Of a DNA stretch of 64,000 nucleotides, positions 49,796 through 57,914 are shown piece after piece. The DNA comes from Sphingomonas kyeonggiensis. Lineage in GTDB: Bacteria > Pseudomonadota > Alphaproteobacteria > Sphingomonadales > Sphingomonadaceae. Position 1 is the stretch's first letter. Each line of letters begins with the position of its first letter. Position numbers and translations under genes: made by a program. The DNA lies in NCBI RefSeq assembly GCF_014196745.1, contig NZ_JACIEH010000001.1, forward strand, positions 744,001 through 808,000, read 5' to 3'. The notes under the pieces were generated by a model that was not told the DNA's origin, searched no databases, and saw only the letters and a list, made by a program, of their open reading frames with translations.

Positions 49796-50143
49796 ATGCG
49801 CCGCTATCTGATCCTCGCACCCTTGCTGCTCGCCGCCGTGCCGGCTTCCGCCCAGATCTGGGGCGGGCCGACGATGCAGGGTCCCTCGGGCAACGCGATG
49901 AGCCATGACCAGAGCGCCGCCGAGACGGCGAAGATCCGCAGCGACATCCGCGACGGCCGGGACAGCGGCCAGCTCACTCGGCGGGAGGCGAAGCGGCTGA
50001 AGCGCGAGGCCTGGCAGATCGATACGCTGGAGGCGCGCTATGCCGCGGGCGGCCTCTCGCCCTCGGAGGAAGCCGAGCTGTTCGCCCGGCGCGAGGCACT
50101 GCGTAGCGACGTGGTCGCCAAGCGCGGCGGCGCGAGGAAATAG
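49796..50143 (+). CDS. Small periplasmic hypothetical protein
   Basis: 115 residues from the ATG at 49796. Signal peptide MRRYLILAPLLLAAVPASAQ, then a Gln/Gly stretch (IWGGPTMQGPSGN) and a charged helical body (ETAKIRSDIRDGRDSGQLTR, then REAKRLKREAWQIDTLEARY) ending in basic residues. The R-x-G-x-L-T-x-x-E element is like the unit of some helical periplasmic repeat proteins of sphingomonads. Function unknown; ends 1 base before a convergent channel gene. Confidence 0.7.
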   Translation: MRRYLILAPLLLAAVPASAQIWGGPTMQGPSGNAMSHDQSAAETAKIRSDIRDGRDSGQLTRREAKRLKREAWQIDTLEARYAAGGLSPSEEAELFARREALRSDVVAKRGGARK

Positions 50144-50144
50144 C

Positions 50145-51890
50145 TCAGGCCTCGCCGTACAGCTCGCGCTGTGAGCGCTCCAGCTCTTCGGCATAGCGGC
50201 GCCGTGCATGGCGCTCGGTGATCAGCCCGGCGACGCGGCCGTCGGGCGCTACAACCGCGAGATCGTCTGCGGCGACCGCGTCGAACCGCTCCAGCACCTC
50301 GCCGATCCCCATGTCGGGCGTGAGCCTGGCCTGGGGCAGCCTAGCCAGCGTGCCGATCTCCGCCACCGGCTCGACATCGGGCGACCAGGCGGCCGCCGTC
50401 TCGACGATGCCGGCATAATGGCCCTTCACGTCGAGCAACACGACGCGCGTGGTTGAGCCGAGCGGGAAGCGGTCGCGAAAGGCCGAGACGCTGGCATCAG
50501 CGGCGAGCTGGGGCACGTCGCGGCGCATCATCTTGCCAGCGGTGAGCGCGCGCATCCAGCCGACGTCGCGCCCGCTGCGCAGCGTCTCGCCGCGCAGATG
50601 CAGCCGCCAGGTCGAGAAGCTGTAGCCGAACATCTCGCGCGCCACGGTCGAGGAGATCAGCGTGGCGGCCACCGCGACGCCGGTGATGTTGAAGTCGTGC
50701 GTCACCTCCAGCACGAGCAGCGACATGGTGATCGGCCCGCCGACCACCGCCACTGCCATCGCTGCCATGCCGACCACGGTGGCGTCGTCGGGTGCCAGCA
50801 CGTGCAGGTCGGGCACCTGTGCCAGCACCACCTGGTAGAGCCGCCCGACCAGCGAGCCGAGGAACAGCGACGCGAAGAACAGGCCGCCGCGAAAGCCGAA
50901 GCCCAGCGACACGGCCGAGGCGAGCATCTTGAGCAGGATGGTCAGCGCCAGCCCGGCGATCGTCACTTCGGCGACCAGGTTGAGGTTGAGCGCGCCGTGG
51001 CCGCCCGACAGCGTCTGGGGCGTGGCGAGCGCCAGCGGGACCAGCAGCAGCCCGCCGGCCAGCGGTGCCCAGTGCATCGGCAGTTTCGATCGATGCACCG
51101 CGCGCTCGACCAGCGAGACCAGCCGCATCAGCGCGATGCCGGTGCCCGCGCAGATCAGCCCGAGCAGGCCGTAGAGCATGTAATCGGCGGTGCCGATCGG
51201 GTGCATGCCCCCGGCCGCGATCACATAGGGGGTCATGCCGAGGCTGCGGGCGAGCACCGCGGCGGCCAGTGCGGCAAGCATCACCGGGGCAACGGTCGCG
51301 GTGCTATAGGCGCCCAGCACCACTTCGAAGGCATAGAAGGCCCCGGTCAACGGTGCACCGAAGGCCGCGCTCACCGCGGCACCCGCGCCCGCGGCCATCA
51401 GCGTGCGCAAGTCGCTTCGCCGCAGCTTGACCTTCTGGCCGAGCAGCGAGGCGAGCCCGCCGCCCGCCTGGGCATAGGCGGCTTCGAGCCCCACCGAGGC
51501 GCCGAAGCTGTTGGAAAGCAGGGTGGTACCCACCACCGTTGCCGTATCGCGCGCCGGGATGCGGCCGCCGTGCAGCGCGTTCGCCTCGACGATGTCGATG
51601 GCCTTGCGGCGGCGCAGGAACCACAGGACCAGCCCGAGCAGCGCGCCGCCGATGGGCAGGGCGACCAGCCGCCACGGCGCGATCGCCTCGGCGGCGCTGA
51701 GATGCTCGCCCTGCTGCAATCCGAACAGCAGCCGCTGCGTGCCGCGGGCGAGCTGTCCCAGAGCTATCGCCGAGATCCCCGCGCCGATGCCGACGAGCAG
51801 CGCCAGCGCCAGGAACCACAGCGCATTCGACCGGAGCTGCCGGCGCAGCCAGTTGGCAGCGCGTACCGTGCGATAGAGCGCGTGCGACAC
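50145..51890 (-). CDS. ClC-type chloride channel/antiporter with C-terminal CBS pair
   Basis: 581 residues. About ten to twelve helices: GIGAGISAIALGQLARGTQR, SFGASVGLEAAYAQAGGGLA (the GREGP-like region, Glu kept but the Pro and Arg lost), AAFGAPLTGAFYAFEVVLG and LGFGFRGGLFFASLFLGSLV (the GxFxP-like region). The last 160 residues form a CBS pair (ALTAGKMMRRDVPQLAADAS and VVAPDGRVAGLITERHAR). It moves chloride or another anion; the changed filter means the ion is uncertain. 3 bases after the yciB stop. Confidence 0.88.
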   Translation of the reverse strand: MSHALYRTVRAANWLRRQLRSNALWFLALALLVGIGAGISAIALGQLARGTQRLLFGLQQGEHLSAAEAIAPWRLVALPIGGALLGLVLWFLRRRKAIDIVEANALHGGRIPARDTATVVGTTLLSNSFGASVGLEAAYAQAGGGLASLLGQKVKLRRSDLRTLMAAGAGAAVSAAFGAPLTGAFYAFEVVLGAYSTATVAPVMLAALAAAVLARSLGMTPYVIAAGGMHPIGTADYMLYGLLGLICAGTGIALMRLVSLVERAVHRSKLPMHWAPLAGGLLLVPLALATPQTLSGGHGALNLNLVAEVTIAGLALTILLKMLASAVSLGFGFRGGLFFASLFLGSLVGRLYQVVLAQVPDLHVLAPDDATVVGMAAMAVAVVGGPITMSLLVLEVTHDFNITGVAVAATLISSTVAREMFGYSFSTWRLHLRGETLRSGRDVGWMRALTAGKMMRRDVPQLAADASVSAFRDRFPLGSTTRVVLLDVKGHYAGIVETAAAWSPDVEPVAEIGTLARLPQARLTPDMGIGEVLERFDAVAADDLAVVAPDGRVAGLITERHARRRYAEELERSQRELYGEA

Positions 51891-51893
51891 CGC

Positions 51894-52508
51894 TTATTCT
51901 TGCGGCGGAACCGGGGCCTCGTCGGGGGTTTCGAGCTGCAGCCCGTGCTTGAGCAGCATCGGGATGTTGAGCATCGCGAAGGCCAGCGTGACCGGGATCA
52001 TGATCCAGGTCTTGAACAGCACCCACTGGTCCCAGGTGACGAAATGGCGGACCGCTTCATTGGTGACTGCGGCGACCGCGAAGAATGCCGCCCAGTTGAT
52101 CGTCAGCAGCCGCCAGCCCTTGGCCGAGAGGCCCGGATAGGCCTGTTCGAGCAGCGTCTGGAGCAGCGGCTTGTCGGCGATCAGGCCATAGCCGAGCACG
52201 ATCGCGAACATCGCATAGATGATCGTCGGCTTGATCTGGATGAAGGTCTGGTCGTGGAAATAGAGCGTCAGGCTGCCGAATATGAGCACGAAGGCCGCAG
52301 TGATCCACAGCATCGGCGAGACGTGGCGGGTCTTCCACCAGCTCAGCGCGATCGCCGCGCCCATCGCGACCATGAACGCCACGGTCGCGGCGAACACGCG
52401 GGCGAGCACCGGCCCCTGCGCCAGCGAGTTGACCAGGAAGAACACCGCGAGCGGGCCATAGTCGATCAGCATCCGCACGCCAGGCGTGGCGGCTTTCTTC
52501 TCAGCCAT
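51894..52508 (-). CDS. yciB: Intracellular septation protein A / YciB family
   Basis: 204 residues. Five or six helices, with the family features MLIDYGPLAVFFLVNSLAQG, MLWITAAFVLIFGSLTLYFH, FIQIKPTIIYAMFAIVLGYG and GWRLLTINWAAFFAVAAVTN. It overlaps the ftsY stop by 8 bases. YciB proteins help septation and cell-envelope integrity. Confidence 0.9.
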   Translation of the reverse strand: MAEKKAATPGVRMLIDYGPLAVFFLVNSLAQGPVLARVFAATVAFMVAMGAAIALSWWKTRHVSPMLWITAAFVLIFGSLTLYFHDQTFIQIKPTIIYAMFAIVLGYGLIADKPLLQTLLEQAYPGLSAKGWRLLTINWAAFFAVAAVTNEAVRHFVTWDQWVLFKTWIMIPVTLAFAMLNIPMLLKHGLQLETPDEAPVPPQE

Positions 52509-53436
52509 TGGTCAGCTCCTCCACGCCGGCGATGATGCGCGCCACTTCCTCGGCATTGAACGGGCGCAGGTCGTCCACCTTCTCGCCGACGCCGATCGCG
52601 TGGATCGGCAGGCCGTATTTCTCCGCCGCCGCGACGAGCACGCCGCCGCGCGCGGTACCGTCGAGCTTGGTCATCACCAGGCCGGTGACGCCGGCAACTT
52701 CCTTGAACACTTCGATCTGGTTGAGCGCGTTCTGGCCGGTGGTCGCGTCGAGCACGAGCACCACGTCGTGCGGCGCCGCCGGGTTGAGGCGGCCGAGCAC
52801 GCGGCGGATCTTGGCCAGCTCGTCCATCAGCTCGGTCTTGTTCTGAAGCCGGCCGGCGGTATCGACGATCAGCACGTCGGTGCCGATCTCGGTCGCCTTC
52901 TTCACCGCCTCGAACACGATGCCGGCGGCATCGCCGCCCTCGGCGCCCGAGACGATCGGCACACCGATCCGTTCTGCCCAGGTGCGCAGCTGGCCGATCG
53001 CGGCGGCGCGGAAGGTGTCACCCGCCGCGAGCATCACCGAATAGTCCTGCTCCATCAGCAAATTGGCGATCTTGGCGATCGTCGTGGTCTTGCCCGAACC
53101 GTTGACGCCGATGACCAGGATCACCTGCGGGCGCGGGAACGCCTCCACCTCGAGCCGCTTGGCGACGGGGGCGAGCACCTTGGCGATCTCCTCGGCCACC
53201 ACCAACCGGATGCCGAGTTCCTCCATGTTGCGCTCGAACTGGCCGTCGGCCAGCCGCTGGCGGACGCGTGCGGCGGTGGCGGGGCCGAGATCGGAGGCGA
53301 TCAGCGCCTCCTCGATCTCGTCCAGCGTCGCGTCGTCCAGCCGCGCCAGGCCGAGCCCGGTAAGGTTGCCGATCAGCCGGTCGGAAGTCTTGCGGAAGCC
53401 GCCGAGAAGGCGCTCGTGCCAGCTGGCGCCGCTCAT
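52501..53436 (-). CDS. ftsY: Signal recognition particle receptor FtsY
   Basis: 311 residues: four-helix N domain, then the SRP-GTPase: G1 GVNGSGKTTTIAKIAN, G2 DTFRAAAIGQL, G3 DTAGRLQNK and G4 TKLDGTARGG. It lacks the acidic A domain of E. coli FtsY, keeping only a short membrane-targeting N-terminus (ASWHERLLGGFRKTSDRLIG), as in most alphaproteobacteria. Its partners ffh and ffs lie within the same window. Overlaps the mtaB stop by 4 bases. Confidence 0.95.
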   Translation of the reverse strand: MSGASWHERLLGGFRKTSDRLIGNLTGLGLARLDDATLDEIEEALIASDLGPATAARVRQRLADGQFERNMEELGIRLVVAEEIAKVLAPVAKRLEVEAFPRPQVILVIGVNGSGKTTTIAKIANLLMEQDYSVMLAAGDTFRAAAIGQLRTWAERIGVPIVSGAEGGDAAGIVFEAVKKATEIGTDVLIVDTAGRLQNKTELMDELAKIRRVLGRLNPAAPHDVVLVLDATTGQNALNQIEVFKEVAGVTGLVMTKLDGTARGGVLVAAAEKYGLPIHAIGVGEKVDDLRPFNAEEVARIIAGVEELTNG

Positions 53437-54650
53437 GCGATCAGCTTCCCGTCCTGGACGTCCACGATCTTTACGCTCACAATCTCTCCGACTTCATTTG
53501 GGGCGAGGCGAACCTCGGCGAAATTGCCGGCATGGCCCCGGTCTCCAGGGCGCTCTACCAGCACTTGTTGGGTGCTGCCTACCAGGCTTTGCAGCCAATT
53601 GTCCCTGACGCGCGCGGCTTCGGCGCGCAGGCGGGCGGCACGGGCCTTGACCTGCTCGGGCTCGACCTGCGGCATCTTCGCGGCCGGCGTGCCGGCGCGG
53701 GGCGAATAGGGGAAGATGTGCGCATGGACGATGCGACACTCCTCGATCAGGGCCAGCGTGTTCTGGAACATTTCCCCGGTCTCGGTCGGGAAGCCGGCGA
53801 TCAGGTCGGCGCCGATCGCGATGTCGGGGCGCGCCGCGCGCAGCCGCGCGACCAGCGCGACCGACTCGGCACGGCTGTGGCGGCGCTTCATGCGCTTCAG
53901 GATCATGTCGTCCCCCGCCTGGAGCGAGAGATGGACGTGCGGCATCAGGCGAGGCTCCCCGGTCAGCAGCGCAAACAACCGGTCGTCGACTTCGATCCCG
54001 TCGAGCGAGGAAAGCCTGAGGCGCCGGAGCTTCGGCACATGTGCCAGGATGCGCTCGACCAGCTGGCCCAGGCTCGGCGAACCGGGCAGGTCGGGGCCGT
54101 AGCTGGTCAGGTCGACGCCGGTCAGCACGACCTCCGCATGGCTCTCGGCGAGTGCCGCGACGCGGTCGATCACGGCGCCCGCGGGGACGGAGCGGCTGTT
54201 CCCCCGGCCAAAGGGGATGGCGCAGAAGGTGCAGCGATGGTCGCAGCCATTCTGCACCTCGACGAACGCCCGGGCATGGGTCGAGAAGCTGGCGGCAAGG
54301 TGCGGCGCAGTCTCGCGCACGGCCATGATGTCCTGCACCATCACCGGTGCGTCAGCCTTCCAAGCTGAATACAGCAACTTCTCGGCATTGCCGATCACCC
54401 GGTCGACCTCGGGCATCGCGGCAAAGGCCTGGGGATCGATCTGCGCCGCGCAGCCCGTCACCACCAGCTCGGCGCCGGGCCGGTCACGCCGCGCGCGGCG
54501 GATCGCCTGGCGGGTCTGCTTGACGGCCTCGTTGGTCACCGCGCAACTGTTGATCACGATAGTGTCGCGATCCGACAATAGCGTGCGGATCGTCTCGCTT
54601 TCGGCGAGGTTGAGCCGACAACCCAGACTGATGACGTGAGGGGATGACAT
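53433..54650 (-). CDS. mtaB: tRNA t6A37 methylthiotransferase MtaB
   Basis: 405 residues. N-terminal MTTase domain (VISLGCRLNLAESETI, with Cys in DTIVINSCAVTNEAVKQ and GCAAQID), the radical-SAM motif Cys-x3-Cys-x2-Cys in GCDHRCTFCAIPFGRG (about residue 150), and a TRAM-like C-terminus. It adds a methylthio group to t6A37 in ANN-decoding tRNAs. First gene of the mtaB-ftsY-yciB-clc operon; its start is divergent from DUF924 with no gap. Confidence 0.92.
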   Translation of the reverse strand: MSSPHVISLGCRLNLAESETIRTLLSDRDTIVINSCAVTNEAVKQTRQAIRRARRDRPGAELVVTGCAAQIDPQAFAAMPEVDRVIGNAEKLLYSAWKADAPVMVQDIMAVRETAPHLAASFSTHARAFVEVQNGCDHRCTFCAIPFGRGNSRSVPAGAVIDRVAALAESHAEVVLTGVDLTSYGPDLPGSPSLGQLVERILAHVPKLRRLRLSSLDGIEVDDRLFALLTGEPRLMPHVHLSLQAGDDMILKRMKRRHSRAESVALVARLRAARPDIAIGADLIAGFPTETGEMFQNTLALIEECRIVHAHIFPYSPRAGTPAAKMPQVEPEQVKARAARLRAEAARVRDNWLQSLVGSTQQVLVERPGDRGHAGNFAEVRLAPNEVGEIVSVKIVDVQDGKLIA

Positions 54651-55226
54651 TTGGCCGGTGATCTAGGCGCAGCTACACTGGATGTCCACGCGAAGGCCCG
54701 CGAAGTGCTGGGCTTCTGGTTCGCGCTCACGCCCGAGCAGCATTTCGCGACCTCCGCCAAGCTCGACGCGGAGATCAAGGCACGCTTCGGCCCCTTGCGC
54801 GATCTGGTGCTGGGATCTGGGGCGGCGGGCTGGCGCGACGATCCCGAGGCGTTGCTGGCGGCGCTGATCCTGCTCGACCAGTTCAGCCGCAACATCCATC
54901 GCGGCACCGCCGAGGCCTTTGCCGCCGATCCACTGGCGCTGCAATTGACGCTGGAGGCGATCGGCAAGGGCTGGGACGCGGAGATGGACAAGGACCGGCG
55001 CCAGTTCCTCTATCTGCCGCTCGAACATGCCGAGGATCCGGCGATGCAGGCGCTGAGCGTCGAGAAGTTCGGATCGCTGGGCGATGCCTATGTGCTCGAC
55101 TTCGCGAAGAAACATGCCGAGGTGATCGCACGGTTCGGGCGCTTCCCCAGCCGGAATGCGGCGCTGGGGCGGGTGTCCACGCCCGAGGAGCAGGCGTTCC
55201 TCGGCGAGGAAGGGGCGGGGTGGTGA
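54651..55226 (+). CDS. DUF924 family protein
   Basis: 191 residues from a TTG start after GAGGGG. The DUF924 signature is AREVLGFWFALTPEQHF, with FGPLRDLVL, LILLDQFSRNIHRGTAEAFA and FLYLPLEHAEDPAMQALSVE; the helices resemble a TPR-like fold. No signal peptide or membrane segment. Function unknown in all bacteria. Start codon adjoins mtaB's start on the opposite strand, so the two probably share a promoter region inside each other. Confidence 0.88.
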   Translation: MAGDLGAATLDVHAKAREVLGFWFALTPEQHFATSAKLDAEIKARFGPLRDLVLGSGAAGWRDDPEALLAALILLDQFSRNIHRGTAEAFAADPLALQLTLEAIGKGWDAEMDKDRRQFLYLPLEHAEDPAMQALSVEKFGSLGDAYVLDFAKKHAEVIARFGRFPSRNAALGRVSTPEEQAFLGEEGAGW

Positions 55227-55271
55227 CTTCCTGAAGCTGCCATCCCTTGCGGGAAGCGGGGTTTCCCGGGC

Positions 55272-55943
55272 TCAGCCCGCCCCAAGCTGCCCGCCGATCT
55301 CCACCGGGTGCCGCTCGAGGCGGATATCCCGCCGGGCCTCCAGCACGCCGTCCGCTGTCCGGGTCAGCCGGACGATCCCGCTGCCGCCGCGCAGCTCCTG
55401 CCTTGCCCGATAGGCGGCCGTGACGCCGAACTCGCCGTCGAACACCGCATCGTCGATATAATAGGGGCGCTTGCCCGGTTCTCCGATGAAGAGATGGACG
55501 TGCGCCGGCATGCTCCGGTCGGGATAGGGCGCTGGCTTGATCGTGTCGAAGACGTAGAGCCCGTCCGGTCCGGTCCTCGCCCAGCCGCGCAGCCGGCCAT
55601 GGCGGCGGCTCCATTCGGTCTCGCGCGTGCCGTTCGCATAGAGTCCCTGGGCATTGGTGTGATGCGCATAGATGATGACGCCCGATGCGGGTCTGCCGTC
55701 CTGTGTGAGAACCCGTCCGGTCAGGACCATCCGCTCGCCCGGCTCCTCCGCCGAGGCGAGGCGGACGCGTGCGGCAAGCGCCTTCGCGTTTCGCTCGGCG
55801 ACTGCCTCGCAGCCTTCGCAATTATAGAGGTCGGGGCGGGGGTCCGCATGGGCGTCGCCCGGCGATGGGGTAAGCGCCACCACGCCAACCAGGCCGCCTG
55901 CGGCGCCACCCAGCATGATCAGGGTCGTTCGTCGATCGAGCAT
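55272..55943 (-). CDS. Secreted intradiol-dioxygenase-like protein
   Basis: 223 residues. N-terminus MLDRRTTLIMLGGAAGGLVG is a possible Tat or lipid-like signal with RR. After a Cys pair (LYNCEGCEAVAERN) comes an intradiol dioxygenase beta-fold: GVIIYAHHTNAQGLYANGTR, then YVFDTIKPAPYPDRSMPAHV and HLFIG. The four iron ligands (two Tyr, and two His in the AHVH) all appear. Such exported forms have unclear substrates, perhaps plant phenolics. Distant from true catechol dioxygenases. Confidence 0.75.
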   Translation of the reverse strand: MLDRRTTLIMLGGAAGGLVGVVALTPSPGDAHADPRPDLYNCEGCEAVAERNAKALAARVRLASAEEPGERMVLTGRVLTQDGRPASGVIIYAHHTNAQGLYANGTRETEWSRRHGRLRGWARTGPDGLYVFDTIKPAPYPDRSMPAHVHLFIGEPGKRPYYIDDAVFDGEFGVTAAYRARQELRGGSGIVRLTRTADGVLEARRDIRLERHPVEIGGQLGAG

Positions 55944-56015
55944 CCCGACTCTCCGTCAGCACGCACTTCCACCGTAACGACATACAATATGTTGCGATCG
56001 TGGGAAAGCCGGTGG

Positions 56016-57647
56016 TCAGCCCACCAGCCGCTGGCCCGGCGCGGGCGCATCGGGCGCGGTCGGCGTCGTGCCGCCGGACTGGATCAGCCGGCGCTCGGCG
56101 AGCAGGCGGCGGACGCCGCTCATCGACAGCGGCTTGCCATAATACCAGCCCTGGGCCTTGGCGCAGCCGGCGGCGCGCAGCCGTTCCTCGACCGCCGCAT
56201 CCTCCACGCCCTCGGCGGTGATCGGCAGGTTCAGGCTCTCGCCCAGGCTGATGATCGCGTTGACGATCGCCGCCGAGTCCGCGCTCGAATTGAGCGACAT
56301 GATGAAGCTCTTGTCGATCTTGATCCGATCGAAGGGCAGGGCGCGCAGGTGCGCCAGCGAGGAATAGCCGGTGCCGAAATCGTCGAGCGCCAGCTTGGTG
56401 CCCTGGTTCTTCAGGCTCCCGACGATCGACTGGGCCAGCGCCAGATTGTCGAACAGCGCGCTCTCGGTGATCTCCACTTCGAGCCGGCTGGCCGGGAAGC
56501 CGGTTTCGGCCAGCACCTTGATGATCTTCTGCGCCAGCCAGGCGTCGCGCAGCTGCCAGGGCGAGATGTTGATCGACACGGTGAGCGAGGGATCCCAGTC
56601 GCGCGCGGTCAGGAATGCCTGGCGCATGATCGAGAGCGAGAGATCGGCGATCATGCCGGTCTCTTCCGCTATCGGGATGAACTGCTCGGGGCTGATCAGC
56701 CCGCGAGTCGGATGCTCCCAGCGCGCCAGCACCTCGAAGCCGTGCAGGCGGTTGGTGGTCAGGTCGATCTGCTGCTCGAAATAGGGGACGATCTCGCCGC
56801 GCGGGATCGCGGTGCGGAGGCCGTTCTCCAGCTCGTTGCGCATCTGGAGCTCGCGCTCCATCGAATGGTCGAACCAGGCATAGCGGTTGCGGCCCGATTT
56901 CTTGGCCGCGTACATCGCGATGTCGGCCGAGCGCGTCAGCGCGTCGATGCTCGCGCAGTCGAAGTCCGAACGAGCGATGCCGAGCGAGCAGCTGATGTGC
57001 AGACGGAGGCCCTCCGCCTCGAAGGGCTGGGCCATGCGGCTGACCAGCCGCTCGGCGATGCGCTCCACCACCCCGGGCTCGCTGGGGTCGAACAGGAAGC
57101 CGCAGGCGAACTCGTCGCCGCCCAGCCGCGCGGTGAGCGAGATCGGCGGCATCACGTGCGCGATCTCGGCGGCGACGGCGCGGAGCAGCGCATCGCCGAC
57201 AGCGTGGCCGTGCATGTCGTTGATCGTCTTGAAATGGTCGAGGTCGAGCATGATCATCGCCATCGCCTTGCGGCGGCGCTCGGCCCGGACGAACATCGCC
57301 GCGCCTTCCTCGGCAAGGCTGCGGCGGTTGAGGAATCCGGTGAGCGGGTCGCGATTGGCGAGCTGCTGGGCGCGCTCTTCCGCGGCGGTGCGGATCATCA
57401 CTTCCTGGCTGAGGGCGTTGTGCCGCCGCCAGCCGAACAGGATCAGCGCGACGTTGAGCAGCAGCGCGATCACCAGCGTGCGGTCCGCGGGTTCGCCGCC
57501 CTCGAAATAGAATTGCAGCGTCTTGGAGAGCACGGCGCTGCCGATGCCGACGAACAGCAGGATCGCGGCAACGCTGATTGCGCCCGAGAGCAGGCTCGGG
57601 CGCGGTGCGCTTTGCGATACGGCTTGTTCTTCGAAGTCCAGCGACAT
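56016..57647 (-). CDS. Membrane GGDEF-EAL protein (cyclic di-GMP turnover)
   Basis: 543 residues from the ATG at 57647 (a TTG at 57665 is also possible). Two membrane helices (SGAISVAAILLFVGIGSAVL and TLVIALLLNVALILFGW) precede a GGDEF domain with intact LGGDEFACGF (about residue 180) and an EAL domain with HGFEVLARWEHP and LDDFGTGYSSL. No RxxD inhibition site is seen just before GGDEF. It may make and break c-di-GMP; net direction unknown. May link to exopolysaccharide control. Confidence 0.9.
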   Translation of the reverse strand: MSLDFEEQAVSQSAPRPSLLSGAISVAAILLFVGIGSAVLSKTLQFYFEGGEPADRTLVIALLLNVALILFGWRRHNALSQEVMIRTAAEERAQQLANRDPLTGFLNRRSLAEEGAAMFVRAERRRKAMAMIMLDLDHFKTINDMHGHAVGDALLRAVAAEIAHVMPPISLTARLGGDEFACGFLFDPSEPGVVERIAERLVSRMAQPFEAEGLRLHISCSLGIARSDFDCASIDALTRSADIAMYAAKKSGRNRYAWFDHSMERELQMRNELENGLRTAIPRGEIVPYFEQQIDLTTNRLHGFEVLARWEHPTRGLISPEQFIPIAEETGMIADLSLSIMRQAFLTARDWDPSLTVSINISPWQLRDAWLAQKIIKVLAETGFPASRLEVEITESALFDNLALAQSIVGSLKNQGTKLALDDFGTGYSSLAHLRALPFDRIKIDKSFIMSLNSSADSAAIVNAIISLGESLNLPITAEGVEDAAVEERLRAAGCAKAQGWYYGKPLSMSGVRRLLAERRLIQSGGTTPTAPDAPAPGQRLVG

Positions 57648-57836
57648 GCCGGCAGCGATCCCCAACTGTGATCGGGTTCGTTTCTCATGCGTACGGTATA
57701 GAACGGGTTAAACTGACGGCCGGCGGCGACAATATTTAAGCGGAAAACGCCCGGGCTTGCCTCCTCTTGCCCGATGGGCTAGTGGCCGCCGCGACCGTTC
57801 TCTTCGAACGCGAGACATTTGCCACCCCAAGGGGTG

Positions 57837-57873
57837 ACGCCGGCCGACGAGGTTTCGTCCGCCGGCGTGTTTT
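57837..57873 (+). terminator. Strong hairpin with T-run in the ffh leader
   Basis: Left arm ACGCCGGCCGACGA (57837-57850), loop GGTT, right arm TCGTCCGCCGGCGT (57855-57868): 13 of 14 pairs, followed by GTTTTG. It looks like an intrinsic terminator, but the upstream gene is divergent, so it can only act on RNA heading toward ffh. A second smaller hairpin, CACCCC-AA-GGGGTG (57822-57836), abuts it. Possible attenuator for ffh. Confidence 0.6.
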
Positions 57874-57914
57874 GCGTTTGGCGAATCGCGGTCCTGATTT
57901 GGAGTGTTTGGTCC

